Of a DNA stretch of 64,000 nt, positions 1 to 11,648 are shown in pieces; the stretch's first letter is position 1, and each line of letters starts with the position of its first letter. The translations under genes and the position numbers were made by a program. The DNA comes from Chrysophaeum taylorii (taxonomy: Eukaryota; Sar; Pelagophyceae; Pelagomonadales; Pelagomonadaceae): contig JAQMWT010000025.1 in assembly GCA_029834535.1 (NCBI GenBank), positions 62,001-126,000 of the forward strand, given 5' to 3'. The notes beneath the pieces are model-generated. The model did not search any database, had not been told where the DNA came from, and saw only the letters and a program-made list of their open reading frames with translations.

Positions 1-49
1 CACAAAAGCTGTTCAGGTCATCTCAAATTCAGGTCACCATCCATTTGAC

Positions 50-1017
50 GTTCCATATCGGAAATTTTGTGTTGACTGCACTCTCCACAAGAAAAAGTTC
101 CCGCACCCCCGCAATTTAACGAAACAGCCATCCTTCGAAAAGACTTTCCAACCTGGGCATGTGATGGTGGATACATATCTATACTCTCCGAGTGGGGTCA
201 ATTCCGTCACATTTTGGTCTTCAGGTGTCTTACTTCGAAGTTTTTGTTAGTGTACTTCTGTCGCACTACGAATGCTAGCGAATCCTGTAAAGCACTCGAG
301 CTTGTTCGCAATTTCTGTGCTACCTATGTCCATGTGAAATTGAAACAAATCTACTGTGACTATTTTAAACCCTGTGTCCTATTTGTCCCAGTATGTTACA
401 ACTCCTTATCGTGTTGAACTTGGCATTTATATGTCTGCTTCCCCGCCTTATTTACATGACTTTAATCATGAGGTAGAAGCCGCTGTTAGTCATATAGCAA
501 CTGCTGCGCCCACTAGACTTAGGAGCCTACTGAATGTGTCATACAAGGGTCACCCTATAAAAGACCCTGCTCCACATTTTCCGTGGGCTGTAATTCATGC
601 TGTTCAATCGTATAATCTCCTTCCTAATGTCTCTCTCGAACGTATTTATAATAAAGTGTTAAGTACCCAACAAATGTTGTTGGACCAGTGTAATGTCCCC
701 CAATAAGACTATCTAAAACCATTCGGTTCTGTATGTTATTTGCATTTGGAATCTAATGAGTTTCATAAATACGAACCTCGCTGTCGTCCCTACATCTACT
801 TATGTGGCGCTAATGTCATTAACCCGCTGGTTACACCCCATGTTAACCACTTAGCTGATGTTGTTCTCAATCCCGAGAACGGCCAAGTCCGTGTCTCTTC
901 AAAACTTACCTTTTTCCATACTTCACTTCTAAATCTCCTCCCGATTATGAACAATCCCCACCACCTGCACCTTCTCCTGAAATACCCTTTTATGTTCAAG
1001 GCAGTCCCAGTGATGCG
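50..1017 (+). pseudogene. copia integrase remnant
   Basis: Seen in several frames: a CxxC of the HHCC zinc finger (C-V-D-C, about 70-85), the first catalytic-Asp neighbourhood (G-H-V-M-V-D-T, about 155-175), then in the ORF at 356-706 the segment H-F-P-W-A-V-I-H-A-V around 575-605, which corresponds to the copia 'P-x-FWAEA' region. About 770-800 follows K-Y-E-P-R-C-R-P-Y-I-Y-L, the equivalent of the copia motif K-F-D-x-R-A-x-x-G-I-F-L. At least three frame changes separate these pieces, so no functional integrase is encoded. A Pro/Ala-rich linker (about 960-1140) continues towards the RT. Confidence 0.75.
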
Positions 1018-2891
1018 TTGCAGAGGGGAATTGCTGTGTCACCCGACACTGAACACGAGAGGAGGGCTACCTCTACTCCAGCTCCAGCTCCAGCTTCAGT
1101 TCCTGCACCCGCCCCAGCTGCTCCAGTCGCAACACCTACGACACATGAGTTAGCACCAAATGCATTGCCTATCTTGCAAACATTTCGTGAGCTCTTTTCA
1201 CAAGATGACCTTCGTCTCACTCGAGGTCCTAATCAACCTCAACCTCGCCTTAAAACCAATCTTCAAGCTGTACAAGCTCGCATTACCCCGCCGACGATGG
1301 AAGCGTATAAGCAAGCTGGTGGTACGCTCGTCGATTTCAAATATGATTTGTCCAAGCAATACATCACTGTCTTCGACCCCACCCTCCACTCCCTGCATGC
1401 TGCTAATGGCATCCACTGGCTGGCTATGCCTCCAGAGGGGGAATTTACACAAGCCCTTCATCGTCACGTTCACCAAGCGCCATCGCAATCTCCTTCACGC
1501 TCATCTTCTGGTGTGTGTCAAGGCAGTCACATCCATCCGTCGGGTGCCACACCAGTTCTCCCTCTTGATGACCCTAGCCTCACGGATTTCCACTTACCTC
1601 GTGCTCTTGTTCATCTAATCACCGAACATGCCCAAGCATTCCAAGTTCCTCCCGCTCAATACGCGTACGCTCTGCTAACGCCCCCATAATGGCACACAAT
1701 GAAGCCCCCTATGGAGCTTCAGAGCCCCACCTCTCCGACATCGAGGACTACATCAGCGAGCAGGCTCACTATATTGAGGCTCACCTCCACGCTGATCCTC
1801 TACTTGTAGTTCAACTAGTCGAAATTCCCGAACATACTACCGCTCACTCAGATGCTGATTCTTACGAGATCACCTATTTAACCCAAGATCAAGATCCTAG
1901 CACGGTCGGCTCTGATGAGTACAAGATCCAAGCTAAAGACATCAAGATCGATGAGTATGAGGTGACCTGCCTAAAAGGTCTTTCAGACGCTGATCGCAAG
2001 GCCTACATCTCCGCGATTTCCTAGGAGATCTTCGACATTGCTAAGTTCGGCTGCTTCAGGTTATCGCTGCCGATGGCCAACTCCAAGCCCATTGATACCC
2101 GGCTGGTGTTACGTATAAAGACCAACGCCGCCGGCGAGTATCTCAAGCACAAGGCAAGATTGGTGCTAAGGGGGTTTCTCGCTTCCCTCGGTACCGACTT
2201 CTTCAACACGTTCAGCCCGATGGCGCAACTCACCGGCATCCGTCGTGTCCTAGCTCTAGCTGCACATCTTCGGCTTCCCGTCTATTATATAGACGTGGCC
2301 AACACGTTCGTCCAAGCCCCCATCGATTCTCATGTCTATGTTGAGTTACCGCAAGGCACTCACTTCATGGATCCTGAATATGCTAAGTACCAAGGACGTC
2401 GTCTTCCCAAGCTGCTCAAGTCGCTTTATGGACTACGACAGAGCCCTGCGCTCGGGAATCAAACAATTAGTGGTTTCTTTGACGCGCTAGGCTATCATCG
2501 CTTTCGGACGGACACACGTATTTATGCGAAAATCCGAGATGACGCTACTTTCTTGTTATGCACTCTATCCGTGGATGATGTTGTTGTCATTTGCACTTCA
2601 GAAGTCCTCCGTCTCGAGTTTCAACAAGCTATGAAAAAGAAATATTCCGTCGAAGAGTTCGAAAAAGTTCACGCGCTCTTGGGTATGCGAGTAACGCGCA
2701 CTACAGATGGTTCTATTTCACTGGATTGTCAAGCTAAACTTGATGCCATTTTTGAGGAGCACTCTATTTTTAAAAATTACGACCATCTTCGACCCCCATG
2801 TCTCCTTCAACTGTTTATAAAACTGAAGAGCCGTCCACAGAGACGGAAGAGTTCATCCTCCACACTTTCTCGACACTTCTGGGTAAATTAA
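1018..2891 (+). pseudogene. copia linker and reverse transcriptase
   Basis: The first part (to 1688) is a Pro-rich linker and a region of unknown function. From 1689 one frame runs to 2891 with a single in-frame TAG at 2022-2024. It contains the copia RT signatures K-H-K-A-R-L-V-L-R-G-F (about 2148-2180), F-N-T-F-S-P-M-A (about 2200-2225) and the catalytic box S-V-D-D-V-V-V-I (about 2568-2595), where the usual first residue Y is S. RT copies the element's RNA into DNA. A frameshift near 2798 separates it from the RNase H frame. The stop and frameshift make it inactive unless recoded. Confidence 0.85.
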
Positions 2892-3745
2892 CTTTTGTAC
2901 AGCTAGCCTGCCGACCAGGTCTTTCTCAAAGTCTAAGTCGCTGTTCCCGTGGAATGCATGGTCCTTCCTACCTGCACGTCCAGATACTAGCTGGAGTGTT
3001 TCGCTATCTCCGTAAGCCAGAAAATCGCAATCTTCGCCTATGGTATTACTCACAGTCCTCCGCGCTAATGGAGCACTTACGTACTATTGTTGGCAATCGC
3101 TCAGATATGGCAACCATGCTAGATTACACTGATGAACAAGTGGATTCCGGTAATTTTGATCCACTGGTTGCATTTGTGAATGCTGATAATGCGCCTTCTT
3201 ATGAACATGACCGTAAAAGTACAACTGGTTGCGCCATTTTCGTATTTGGTTCCCTGATAACTTGGAAGTCTAAGCTACAGCCCATAACAGCCACGTCCAC
3301 TCGTGAGAGTGAACTAATTGCTGTCAGTACTTGCGCTGATGACGTGGTTTGGTTACGTAAACTGCTAACGGAAATGGCTTTCGCTATAAATCCCCGATAC
3401 TATCTTCGCCAACCTTCAGGAAATGATTCGTTACTAGATTATGATGCCCATGACAATCCTCTACCATCGGATATGTCATTCATTCGCAACAGTCCCATTC
3501 TTGGAGACTCGGCTTCTGCTATCCATTTGTCAAATAACCCCGACAGTGCGACCAAAGCTAAAGCCATCAGCACGCGCTGGTTTCGTATTCGCGACTATGT
3601 CCAGCTAAAACGTATTCGGCTGCACCACATTTCTGGTACCCAAAACGTTGCCGACGGATTCACTCAGCCCTTCGGCGCTCCTCTTTTCTCCACGTTTCGT
3701 ACGTTACTTGGTTTACAACAACCCATCGTCCAGCAAGACGATTAA
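2798..3745 (+). pseudogene. copia RNase H domain (end of pol)
   Basis: An open frame of about 315 codons overlaps the RT frame by about 90 bases. It carries the copia connection domain and RNase H: S-T-T-G-C-A-I-F-V-F-G (about 3217-3250), S-T-R-E-S-E-L-I-A-V-S (about 3298-3330, the usual S-S-T-E-A-E-Y-x-A) and the C-terminal I-R-L-H-H-I-S-G-T-Q-N-V-A-D (about 3613-3655). RNase H degrades the RNA strand of the RNA/DNA hybrid. The reading frame is intact over its whole length, so the frameshift at about 2798 is the main lesion here. Confidence 0.85.
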
Positions 3746-3875
3746 GCCTTACCCTCATCTTTATGTCCGCAATGACATTAAACTAGACCTCGCAGCAACG
3801 GAATTGCTAAAAGTTGTTTCATGATGCGGCTCGCTCTGATAACAATATTTCATCATCTTACACATAAATCCCTGA

Positions 3876-5929
3876 TTGCTGAAGATGAATGCTTCAAAGA
3901 ATAACGCCGACGCCAAGCGTCGCCATACTTTGCTTTCCCGTGGACGTGGTGGTATTTCCACCTTAAATTCGTTAACTCCTACATTCTTTGGTGCTGGCTC
4001 CCCAATCGCCAGTTCTTATTGCAGGAGACCGTATTATCTTTCGGTCGCGATGGCTGCTCCACCAGTCACTCCGACGGCAGAAACAGTCCTAAAGACTGTG
4101 GATAAAATTCCTTCTATTTTGGACGCTTACGTTTTGGCGAAACATGCTATAAGTTCGAGTTGACAGCTATGTTGGCCGGAAATGTGTTCTTTAATAATAA
4201 TCAATTAACCAATTTCTTCTTACCGCCCCCTGATGATAAAGAATGTTGGTCGCAGCAATCTGTCCAACAAATTATTACAGGAGCGCATGACTCTGGCGAC
4301 GCGAGCAACCTTTGTTATCTCAGTTCGCTGATGTGTATCAGGTCCAAAAGGATCAAGAACGCACCTAATGTACCTGCCAGCAATGGCATACGAATTCTCA
4401 AGTTTCCTCCTATAAAGGGAGTTGTCAAGACGCACATTCTCTGTACTAAGTGCCTTGCTAAAACTGAAGCACCTGGTACGCCACTCATTCTCTCGACACT
4501 GGTTCTGAGGATGCGTTTAAGTCAAAGGATATTGATAAAATAATTGACGACCACCTGCAATCAGATGAACACATCGCGCACTGTTTTGATGTACCCCGTC
4601 CAGTCTATCTCGATGTCTGCGCAATATGCAACTTGTCCAAGCAATGCATTCCCAAAATGAGGTGCTGCTTTGATAAACCCAACTTGTCTTGTGCGTATGA
4701 GCAACCTGCTCATATCCGTGCTGCAATTTTGCGCTTTGGGAAGTCTATTCCAATCAACAAACAACTTAAAGAAGCTACCTTACACCACTTGTCAGCTAGG
4801 AATGTTAATAATTCCGACTTCTTAGTAAATCCTGACGACGATAAAGGTGATTTACTCTTTCAACTCCCTATATTACCGATCGTAAGTATCGAGGTCCTCA
4901 TTGTCTGCTGGTCTCTGCTACATTCTATGGAGGACAAATGCCCTGTCGTCAGTAACCCGGGCGAGTTACTCGAGGTTCTCATCGAATCTTTCGTCTCTGG
5001 TGTTCTACGACAACTGGAGCTAAAAGGATCCTCTAAACATATTGCACTGCCCTCGTTACTGGATTATTTCTCAGAGCTTGTGCCTGATCATCAGACAGCA
5101 TTCAAAAATGTTCTTGTTCAAGTTGGATACCCTTCAACGATTGTTGACGCGTTTTCTACTTCAAAACCGACTGAAGATGAACAGGTACTCGCTAAATTCA
5201 GTACCTCTTCTGTGGACGAATCCTCCGACAGTACCTCTGATGCAATAGAGGCACTCGAAACTAAAGTCAATGATTTATCACAAACTGCCATCAACCTACA
5301 GGATAAACTATCAACAATGCAAGGGTCTAATGACCAACGTACTGCTAGAATGAAACAGTTTAACAAACTTACTGCTAAAGTGGAAGAGTTTAATGCACAG
5401 CTCACCGACAATACCAAGAATTTGAAGCTCTTAAACGGTCGTCTATACGATCAACAGGTTGAATTGGAGTCGCAGCTCACCGATAATACCAAGAATCAGA
5501 CGCTCTTAAATGATCGTTTGTCGGATCAGCAGGTGCACCCGTATGCAACCTTAACGCAGCTATTGGCCTGCATGAAGCCATGTCCGATGCAACTAATAAT
5601 TTAACATCTGGTTCTAATCTTCGTGTCGTGCAACCTGCTGCTGCTCTCTCTTATGTATCATCTGCTGAAGATGAGGAGGAGGAGGACAGCGACGCCGAAT
5701 TCGAGCGCGAGATCGGCCATGGTCGTCGCCGCCGTCGGCGACCCAGTAGAGGTGGATAATTTCATTTTCGCCATGACCCCCACCACACCCGCCCTCTCTA
5801 TATCGCTAACACACTACATACACGCCTGTCAAGTGCTGTCCCTGCGTCGAAGGAGACAGGACGCAGAGAGGACAAGCACTTCTACCACTGCGACAAGGAC
5901 TCCGCCCAGGTGACAACAAATTTTGTGTA
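3876..5929 (+). pseudogene. ORF region downstream of copia pol, unknown, with coiled coil
   Basis: Same strand as pol and only about 130 bp after its stop, too close for an intervening pair of LTRs. Three successive open stretches (3876-4163, 4160-4543, 4633-5604) continue with frame changes to about 5750 and possibly 5929. The longest (323 codons) has Cys-rich segments near its start (C-A-I-C, C-C), a hydrophobic run at about 4855-4920 that could span a membrane, and a heptad-like coiled coil with near-repeats of Q-L-T-D-N-T-K-N at about 5400-5540. The tail after a frameshift is acidic and then Arg-rich. I do not recognise the family. The position after pol is that of env-like ORFs in some plant copia elements (sireviruses), but nothing in the sequence proves that role. 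Confidence 0.45.
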
Positions 5930-5930
5930 A

Positions 5931-7845
5931 CCAAAAACCAACCAGCTCCCCAAAGCAGCTCCCAGGGACCCCACCGACACTCCGGGAGCTACAGTCATGC
6001 TTATTTCGACACCTAGTCTGGCTCGCCATCCTCTCCTTGCTCATCGCTGGTACTTTTTTGTGTCGGGTACTGCTAGACATTACCCCACACCATACCACGG
6101 TCACGTTAAACTGGGGTATGGCGTGCCCCAGGTCCGAAAGGAGAGTGGTCGGGATTGCGCCTGAGCGTCTCACATCGCTCGTTGGTCGAGTTCGGTCCAT
6201 GGTGCGGCCCTGGCAACAAAAGTGTAATTTTTAGTGTCGGTCCGCCTGTACTTTTCAATATATGAGGACACCGGACACTAACCAATAGCGTCTTTGTGTG
6301 GGTACTCAAAGGCCCTGCTGCGCCGCCTACTAATCTGCTAAGCACATCTCGCTCGCAAGTGGTGACGACGACGAGCGGAAGAGGAGGCTCGGGCGGAAGA
6401 AGAGGCTGGAAGACGTCTTACACGTTGTTAAACGTCGTCGCGTCATTGCGCTCGTGGATTGCGACGAGCGGGGCGCCGCGGCACGCCGCGGGCCCACGCC
6501 GCTTCCTTTTGTCCGCCTTAACCTTGTGTGTCCGCCTAAACGTGCGAGCGCATAGCTTTAAGATACATTATTCTTTTGGCTCGGAAACGGGAGTTCAGAG
6601 GGGCGCAGAGGTCAAGCGGGCGCATATAGGCACGCAGGTCGGCAAACTATTTTTTGACCGTGGTGGTGCTGGCGACAAGGCCAGGGCTGGGGAACGGGGT
6701 GAGATTGGTGAGATCCTCGGGGTACCGTCCTTGCTACGGAAGAGGTTCGCGTCGAGCTCGGGGTCGTCGGGCGTGTTGAAGGTAGCGGTCGCCTTTTCCC
6801 AGAACTAGTTGGTGTCCTCAACGTCTAGCTCAGCCCACGTTGCCGTCTGGTCCCGTATGAGAAAGTCTGCCCCCAGCTTGACAAAGACGCTGACCATCCG
6901 CGGGCGGCCGTGCCGGCGAGTCCAGTGCTGAGTCGCACGAGGTGGCGGCGAATTCGGGCCAATATGAGTGTGCGACGGCTGCGTCCGTACCGGCGCCGCA
7001 GCAACACCGAGCGCAGCTGGTCCCGGTATGACCGTGTACACGGTGCCCGCGCCGGTCTCGTTCCAGTCGTCGTCCTCATCGTTCGGTGATTCATGCCTCG
7101 CAAGCCAGTCAGTCATTGCCTGCCAGTTCCAATTCGAGGCGCGCGTCGCTTTCTTTCCAGAATTTGAGCCCCTCGCGCTACCTCCGTCTTCAAGGAAGTG
7201 CTGTCAGGGCACGTAGCAGGCGGATATATCAGGCCTGCTTGGTCATTGGGGTCCACCCAGGCGCGATCGACCGCAACGCCAACCGCTTCTGCTCTCGCGA
7301 CACCCCCCGAGCCATCAACTTGGCTTTTGAAACAACTTCGATCGACATTGAGGGTTGCCTCGCTTGGGCTCGAAAATAAGGGCCTGAAAATCAAAGATGA
7401 CCAAATCGAACTTGGCAAATCCTGCAACTTCGATGATTTGAAGCGTGTAGAGAACGGCCTTAGCTTTCTAGTAGTTCGGATATATCCATGTTTTTCTTTC
7501 AACACCTCTTAGACAACGAGCCACATATCTTCCACGACCACTGCCGCCACTTCGCGGTCATCCAGCGCCGCCAACCCGACCACGACTACGCCGCCACCAC
7601 TTCTCTGTCATTCGTCATAATATCCGAGGACTACGATCAATTTGAGTCGCGACGGCCGCCACCACAGCCATATGCTCGATGATCCAGATACCTTTGATGG
7701 CGGCTTTTTGCAGCAAACTGTAGCCAAACCGATATATTGTATGAGCAACATAAAAAACTATGCACCTATGCGCAATGCGGGGGCGGTGAGCGACCAACGA
7801 TCTCGGCCATGTCGAGCGAACGGTTAAGCTGTGCGCCCACAGCCA
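5931..7845. other. no recognised gene; possible decayed ORF on minus strand
   Basis: No domain is recognisable. On the minus strand one frame is open from about 7116 to 6650 with a single TAG near 6810. It begins acidic (E-S-P-N-D-E-D-D-D-W) and has natural-looking composition, but its family is unknown. The 3' LTR of the copia element could lie in the first part of this stretch; I cannot define it from one copy. Confidence 0.3.
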
Positions 7846-10800
7846 CTACCAAGTGCAGCCGCAAAAAGTACAACGTTGTATGTCCAGATCACATCTTTCG
7901 GTGACTGTGCGCCAGTCACCGTGCAGTACGTATGGTGCCCAAAAGTACGGCGACTTGAAGTTGCGATTTTTACGCAATTGAAGCATGGCATGTTGCAGAG
8001 CGCGCGCTTTATCCATCGGACACCGCTCGCTCAAGATGAGCGAATAAAAGCAGCTCATGACATCTGCAGTAGCCGCCTCATCCGATTTCCACAGGGTTGC
8101 CAAGATCGCGCTGGCACCAGCAAAGTGGAAGGAAGGAATCAACCCTAGTGGTTCGTCTCCTATATTGATTTCATTTGCTCCACTTTCGCAAGCAGCTAGC
8201 GTTACGAGTTCTGCATCGATTCCTCGCAGGTCGAACACCTCACTCGCAGTCAACACTTCCATCCCGTACAATTTCAGGTGCGATTGCATAGGGTTTTGCG
8301 GTGAGAATATAGCATGGCCATTAAAGTGGATGTGGCTTGCACCTTTGCTGTGGTCTGCAAATGATTGAAGATTGACACCCTCACCAATAAGAGAATGAAA
8401 GCCAAATTCCGAAGCAAGCCGCTCGACGCTCTCAAGAGCTTTGCGGCGATCTCTTGAAGGATCACCAAAGGCAACAAGACGGCGTCGCTTACTTGCGCCA
8501 CCTTTGTCCTGGCGCAGTCGGGCATAGCGCAAGAGACTCAAGCTCATCGTATACACAACGGGATTGCGCTCGATCAACAGTCGACCTGAAAGCTCAAGTG
8601 CATGGAATGGGACTCTGTGCAGACAGTCTGATGGAGAGAGTACAAGAAGGTCGCCCTCGCGGGTTGCATGCTCGAGTGGGCGAATGAGTTCATTGAGCCT
8701 TTGCCATCGTTCAGGCTCGTATATCAACGCTTCATCGTCCATCGCATCTTTGATTGTTTCTCGTGCAATTCTTCGTGTCATTTGTAAGCGTTCTACAAAA
8801 ACAGGTGAGCGCGAGCTTTTGATGAGAACAAATATGCCCTCATCAAATACTGTCCAGTCGATTGCAGTCCACGTACTGCCGTCTGCCATCTGCATGTCCT
8901 GCAATGAAGATCCGTCAATCGTAGACCCAGAACAAGCCTCGATGTATTGCTTTAGATATGCATCCTCATTCATCTTCTGGTAGACCGCACGCAGTTCATC
9001 TAAAAGGGGTCCGCGCTCTTCCAGTTGCCTTCTTGAAACACGCGCAGCGAGGTCTCGTTCCTGTTGCAGCACACCGCGCGCTTCACTCGTGGCAGCTTCC
9101 AGAAAGCGAGTGAAGACCCGACGGCCAAGTCCAACGATGTCAGTCAGACTCCGAGCCTTGGCATGCTGCACCACACTCCAAACGTCGTCGGCACGCTTGT
9201 AAGAGAATAGAATTGTAAACTTCAAACAGTATACTCGCCGACTCTCTGCGACGAAGTTCTGCTTTGCTCGCTGCGTTTGTCGAACGTCATCGTGAATGCC
9301 GAACTCTCGTCGAATGTCGTCGTAAGTTTCAGCCGCATGGTCAAGGAATTTGAGGGCATCCCAGTCGTAGCAGGGTTTGGACAGTTTAATCGATGCTTTG
9401 TAAAAAAGCAGGGCCAGCATGTAGTGAGTATTCCCCAATTCTCGGCGCATGGCCGTTCCCTGGTAAAATCGCGCGGCATCTAGCAAGAGTGCACGCGCAT
9501 TGTTGAGTGCATGTAGGAGCTTGCCAAGTGGTGTTGTATTGACGGCATTGAGCGCCATGACCCCAAGAATATAGCAACAGTTAGCTGCATGGTACTGCAT
9601 GTTCTGAGCTCGACAGAGAGAATGAGCCTCATACCAGGAGCTGCGGGTCAAATCATGCTCACCCTGCATTTCAAAAACGACTGCTCGTAGTTGAAGCAAC
9701 TCGGCACGCTTACTCACTTTCTTTTTGGTATCCAAGAGACTCGGAAGTTCTGCCTCGGCCTGCTCGTAATCTGCAAGTGCAGATTGGAGAAAGTCGCGCC
9801 GTTGCCTACTACCAAGCTCTGCGCGACGTGCCTGATTCACAAATATGTGTCCTCTCAGCAAAAGCTTCCCAATCGCGTCATCACGACGGTCCGCAGAGAC
9901 GTCTTTCTCGATCCATACCGCCAGCATGTTACGTGCGCACTCGCAGTTGCGTTCAGATGACATCGACCCGAGTTGGTTTGCCATTACAACAATCACGTTG
10001 GATGCCTGCTCAATCGCTCCACACGCCTCAAACTCAAGCCAGGCCGTGACTCCATAAAGCAAGGTCATTTGTGTATCATTGACAGATGCATAGGCGGATG
10101 CGGTCAATAGTTTGAATTGCGCCTGGTTAACGCTTTGGATTCCTGGAAGACGGGCGGTATGTGATGCCAAGAAGCCGAATTCGGGTAATTGATTGTCTTC
10201 TTTTGTTTGTTTGTCAAGAAGTTTCCGGCAGTAAGACACAATTAGTTTGTTGTGCATTGACTCTCTGCAAACCCTGATCGCCTCTGAGAACATAGCGCTA
10301 CGTTGGTAGAGAGAGGCGATCGTCAGCCGGTGGAGACTTCGGGCAACGCCCATCCCACACGTTTCTGCGAGAGCTATGGACCTTTCAAGGAACTGCTTTG
10401 CAACGTTATTCTCGCCATTTGTATGGGCAAAAGTCGATGCATCACGAAGTGCACCTAACATGCCGCTGTAATAAGAGATGGCCTCGTACGCAGAGATGAC
10501 GCCGTTCAGCGTAGTCACTGAGCTTCCAAGTCTCTCCATAGTCACGAGCGCAAGTTGCCGATCGGCGTCTATTCTTCCGTGACCGTGACCAGCGGCATCG
10601 AACAATTGGCGAGCACGCTTGAGCGGCTGCTCTATCTCCTCTCTGCTACACGATGTTTGTCGACGTTTTTCGCCGAGGGCAAGCAAAGCGCGCGCAGCAA
10701 GCACAGGCGAGTCAGCTTGGAGAAATTCGCGAGAAAGGGCATGAAGTCGGTTACAGCTTGCTTCAACAGGCTCAGACATCGCCAGAAGCAGTTGCGCTTC

Positions 10801-11334
10801 CATCGCGAGATATCGCCGTGCAGATGATTCTTCCCCAAGCCCGCTAATCGCCTCTTTCATGCGATCAGCGTACTGTCGCTTTGCTCTCGCGTAGCACCTA
10901 TCTCCGACGCGAAGAAAGGCAACGGAAGCAGTTAGTTGCATCCGCGCCAACATGTACTGCGCCTCAACCCAGTCTCCCTTCTCAACGCATGTCACATCAA
11001 CAAAAGCAACGAATGTCTCGGCGACAGAGACCAAACTCAATTGGTCGTCAAAGCGAAGGATTTCGATTCGTAAGCGTTCGAGCACGTGTAACAAAACGTC
11101 GCCCGCCGTGCCGCTTGTCCGCCAGTCGACTCGACCCGCCGTCGTGCTCGCTTCGTGATACCGACCTTGAGCTTGCAACGCTCTCGTGAGAATCAAATTC
11201 GTGGATGGACTCGCTAAGATGGGAGAGTCAAGCGGGATTTTTTCTCCGATGACCTGGTAGTGGCCGAGATGCAGGAGCTGCAATAGTTCCTCATTCGAGA
11301 GCGTAGGGACTATTTTGTGCGGGCGGCACGTCAT
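7846..11334 (-). CDS. TPR-CHAT domain protein (caspase-like protease candidate), 1162 aa
   Basis: A single uninterrupted frame. I start it at the ATG whose first base is 11334; the frame is open a little further but only to a GTG, and the chosen ATG has A at -3. Residues from about 50 to 750 are alpha-helical and repeat-like, rich in A-L-x-x-Y/A patterns, consistent with degenerate TPRs. The C-terminal third is a CHAT domain (caspase HetF-associated with TPRs). The His is in F-N-G-H-A (His1007, 8314-8316) and the Cys in L-A-A-C-E-S-G (Cys1049, 8188-8190), followed by G-A-S-A-I-L-A-T-L-W, all typical. CHAT proteins are clan CD peptidases related to caspases and separase, so proteolysis is expected from the dyad but the substrate is unknown. 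There are no introns, the flanks are mobile elements, and third-position GC looks lower than in the gene at 24963, so horizontal origin or element-borne history is possible. Confidence 0.9.
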   Translation of the reverse strand: MTCRPHKIVPTLSNEELLQLLHLGHYQVIGEKIPLDSPILASPSTNLILTRALQAQGRYHEASTTAGRVDWRTSGTAGDVLLHVLERLRIEILRFDDQLSLVSVAETFVAFVDVTCVEKGDWVEAQYMLARMQLTASVAFLRVGDRCYARAKRQYADRMKEAISGLGEESSARRYLAMEAQLLLAMSEPVEASCNRLHALSREFLQADSPVLAARALLALGEKRRQTSCSREEIEQPLKRARQLFDAAGHGHGRIDADRQLALVTMERLGSSVTTLNGVISAYEAISYYSGMLGALRDASTFAHTNGENNVAKQFLERSIALAETCGMGVARSLHRLTIASLYQRSAMFSEAIRVCRESMHNKLIVSYCRKLLDKQTKEDNQLPEFGFLASHTARLPGIQSVNQAQFKLLTASAYASVNDTQMTLLYGVTAWLEFEACGAIEQASNVIVVMANQLGSMSSERNCECARNMLAVWIEKDVSADRRDDAIGKLLLRGHIFVNQARRAELGSRQRRDFLQSALADYEQAEAELPSLLDTKKKVSKRAELLQLRAVVFEMQGEHDLTRSSWYEAHSLCRAQNMQYHAANCCYILGVMALNAVNTTPLGKLLHALNNARALLLDAARFYQGTAMRRELGNTHYMLALLFYKASIKLSKPCYDWDALKFLDHAAETYDDIRREFGIHDDVRQTQRAKQNFVAESRRVYCLKFTILFSYKRADDVWSVVQHAKARSLTDIVGLGRRVFTRFLEAATSEARGVLQQERDLAARVSRRQLEERGPLLDELRAVYQKMNEDAYLKQYIEACSGSTIDGSSLQDMQMADGSTWTAIDWTVFDEGIFVLIKSSRSPVFVERLQMTRRIARETIKDAMDDEALIYEPERWQRLNELIRPLEHATREGDLLVLSPSDCLHRVPFHALELSGRLLIERNPVVYTMSLSLLRYARLRQDKGGASKRRRLVAFGDPSRDRRKALESVERLASEFGFHSLIGEGVNLQSFADHSKGASHIHFNGHAIFSPQNPMQSHLKLYGMEVLTASEVFDLRGIDAELVTLAACESGANEINIGDEPLGLIPSFHFAGASAILATLWKSDEAATADVMSCFYSLILSERCPMDKARALQHAMLQLRKNRNFKSPYFWAPYVLHGDWRTVTERCDLDIQRCTFCGCTW

Positions 11335-11454
11335 GGTCGCGCAGTGGCAAGGGCACCAGAGACGATGCACTCCTGTAGCCTTCCAGTCCGAACCACTGAT
11401 AAGGAAAACAAGCACACGCGCATGCTGCACATGCCAGTCCTATAGTCGTCTCTA

Positions 11455-11648
11455 GGCGACCCCTAGGTCTGAAAAACTCGGCCCTAATCTGAGTCTCGCG
11501 GCTGGGCAGAACTTTTCTAGCTAAAAGCTTTTGCGTGTCGGTTCTGTGGGACCCCTAGGTCTGAAACTAGGCCCTAATCTGAGTCACGCTGAGTCGTCAC
11601 CTTGGCATGCTAATCTTTGCGTGTCGGCTCCCCGTATCTTTGTGTGGG
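11455..11648. repeat. imperfect tandem duplication, about 95 bp unit
   Basis: The phrase gacccctaggtctgaaa...ggccctaatctgagtc occurs at about 11458-11500 and again at about 11551-11590. The unit lies between the upstream end of the CHAT gene and the LINE tail. Function unknown. Confidence 0.6.

Larger units (their letters stand above)
1..5930 (+). mobile_element. Ty1/copia retrotransposon, decayed, 5' part outside window
   Basis: Remnants of a copia-type pol run in order integrase, reverse transcriptase, RNase H on the plus strand, followed by a further ORF region up to about 5930. The order integrase before RT is diagnostic of Ty1/copia. The gag, protease and 5' LTR would lie left of base 1. 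I could not recognise a 3' LTR, because its partner is not visible. Frameshifts and stops in every domain indicate an old, inactive copy. Base composition is clearly more AT-rich than the host genes further right. Confidence 0.85.

Noticed and set aside
3826-3846. Primer-binding-site-like sequence (minus strand ttatcagagc)
   Set aside because: It resembles the initiator-Met PBS of plant copia elements but lies on the wrong strand relative to the element and is not next to a recognisable LTR.
11360-11430. Longer N-terminus for the CHAT protein starting at a GTG near 11430
   Set aside because: Nuclear eukaryotic genes start at ATG; the first in-frame ATG is at 11334 with A at -3, and the extra 32 residues show no conserved feature.
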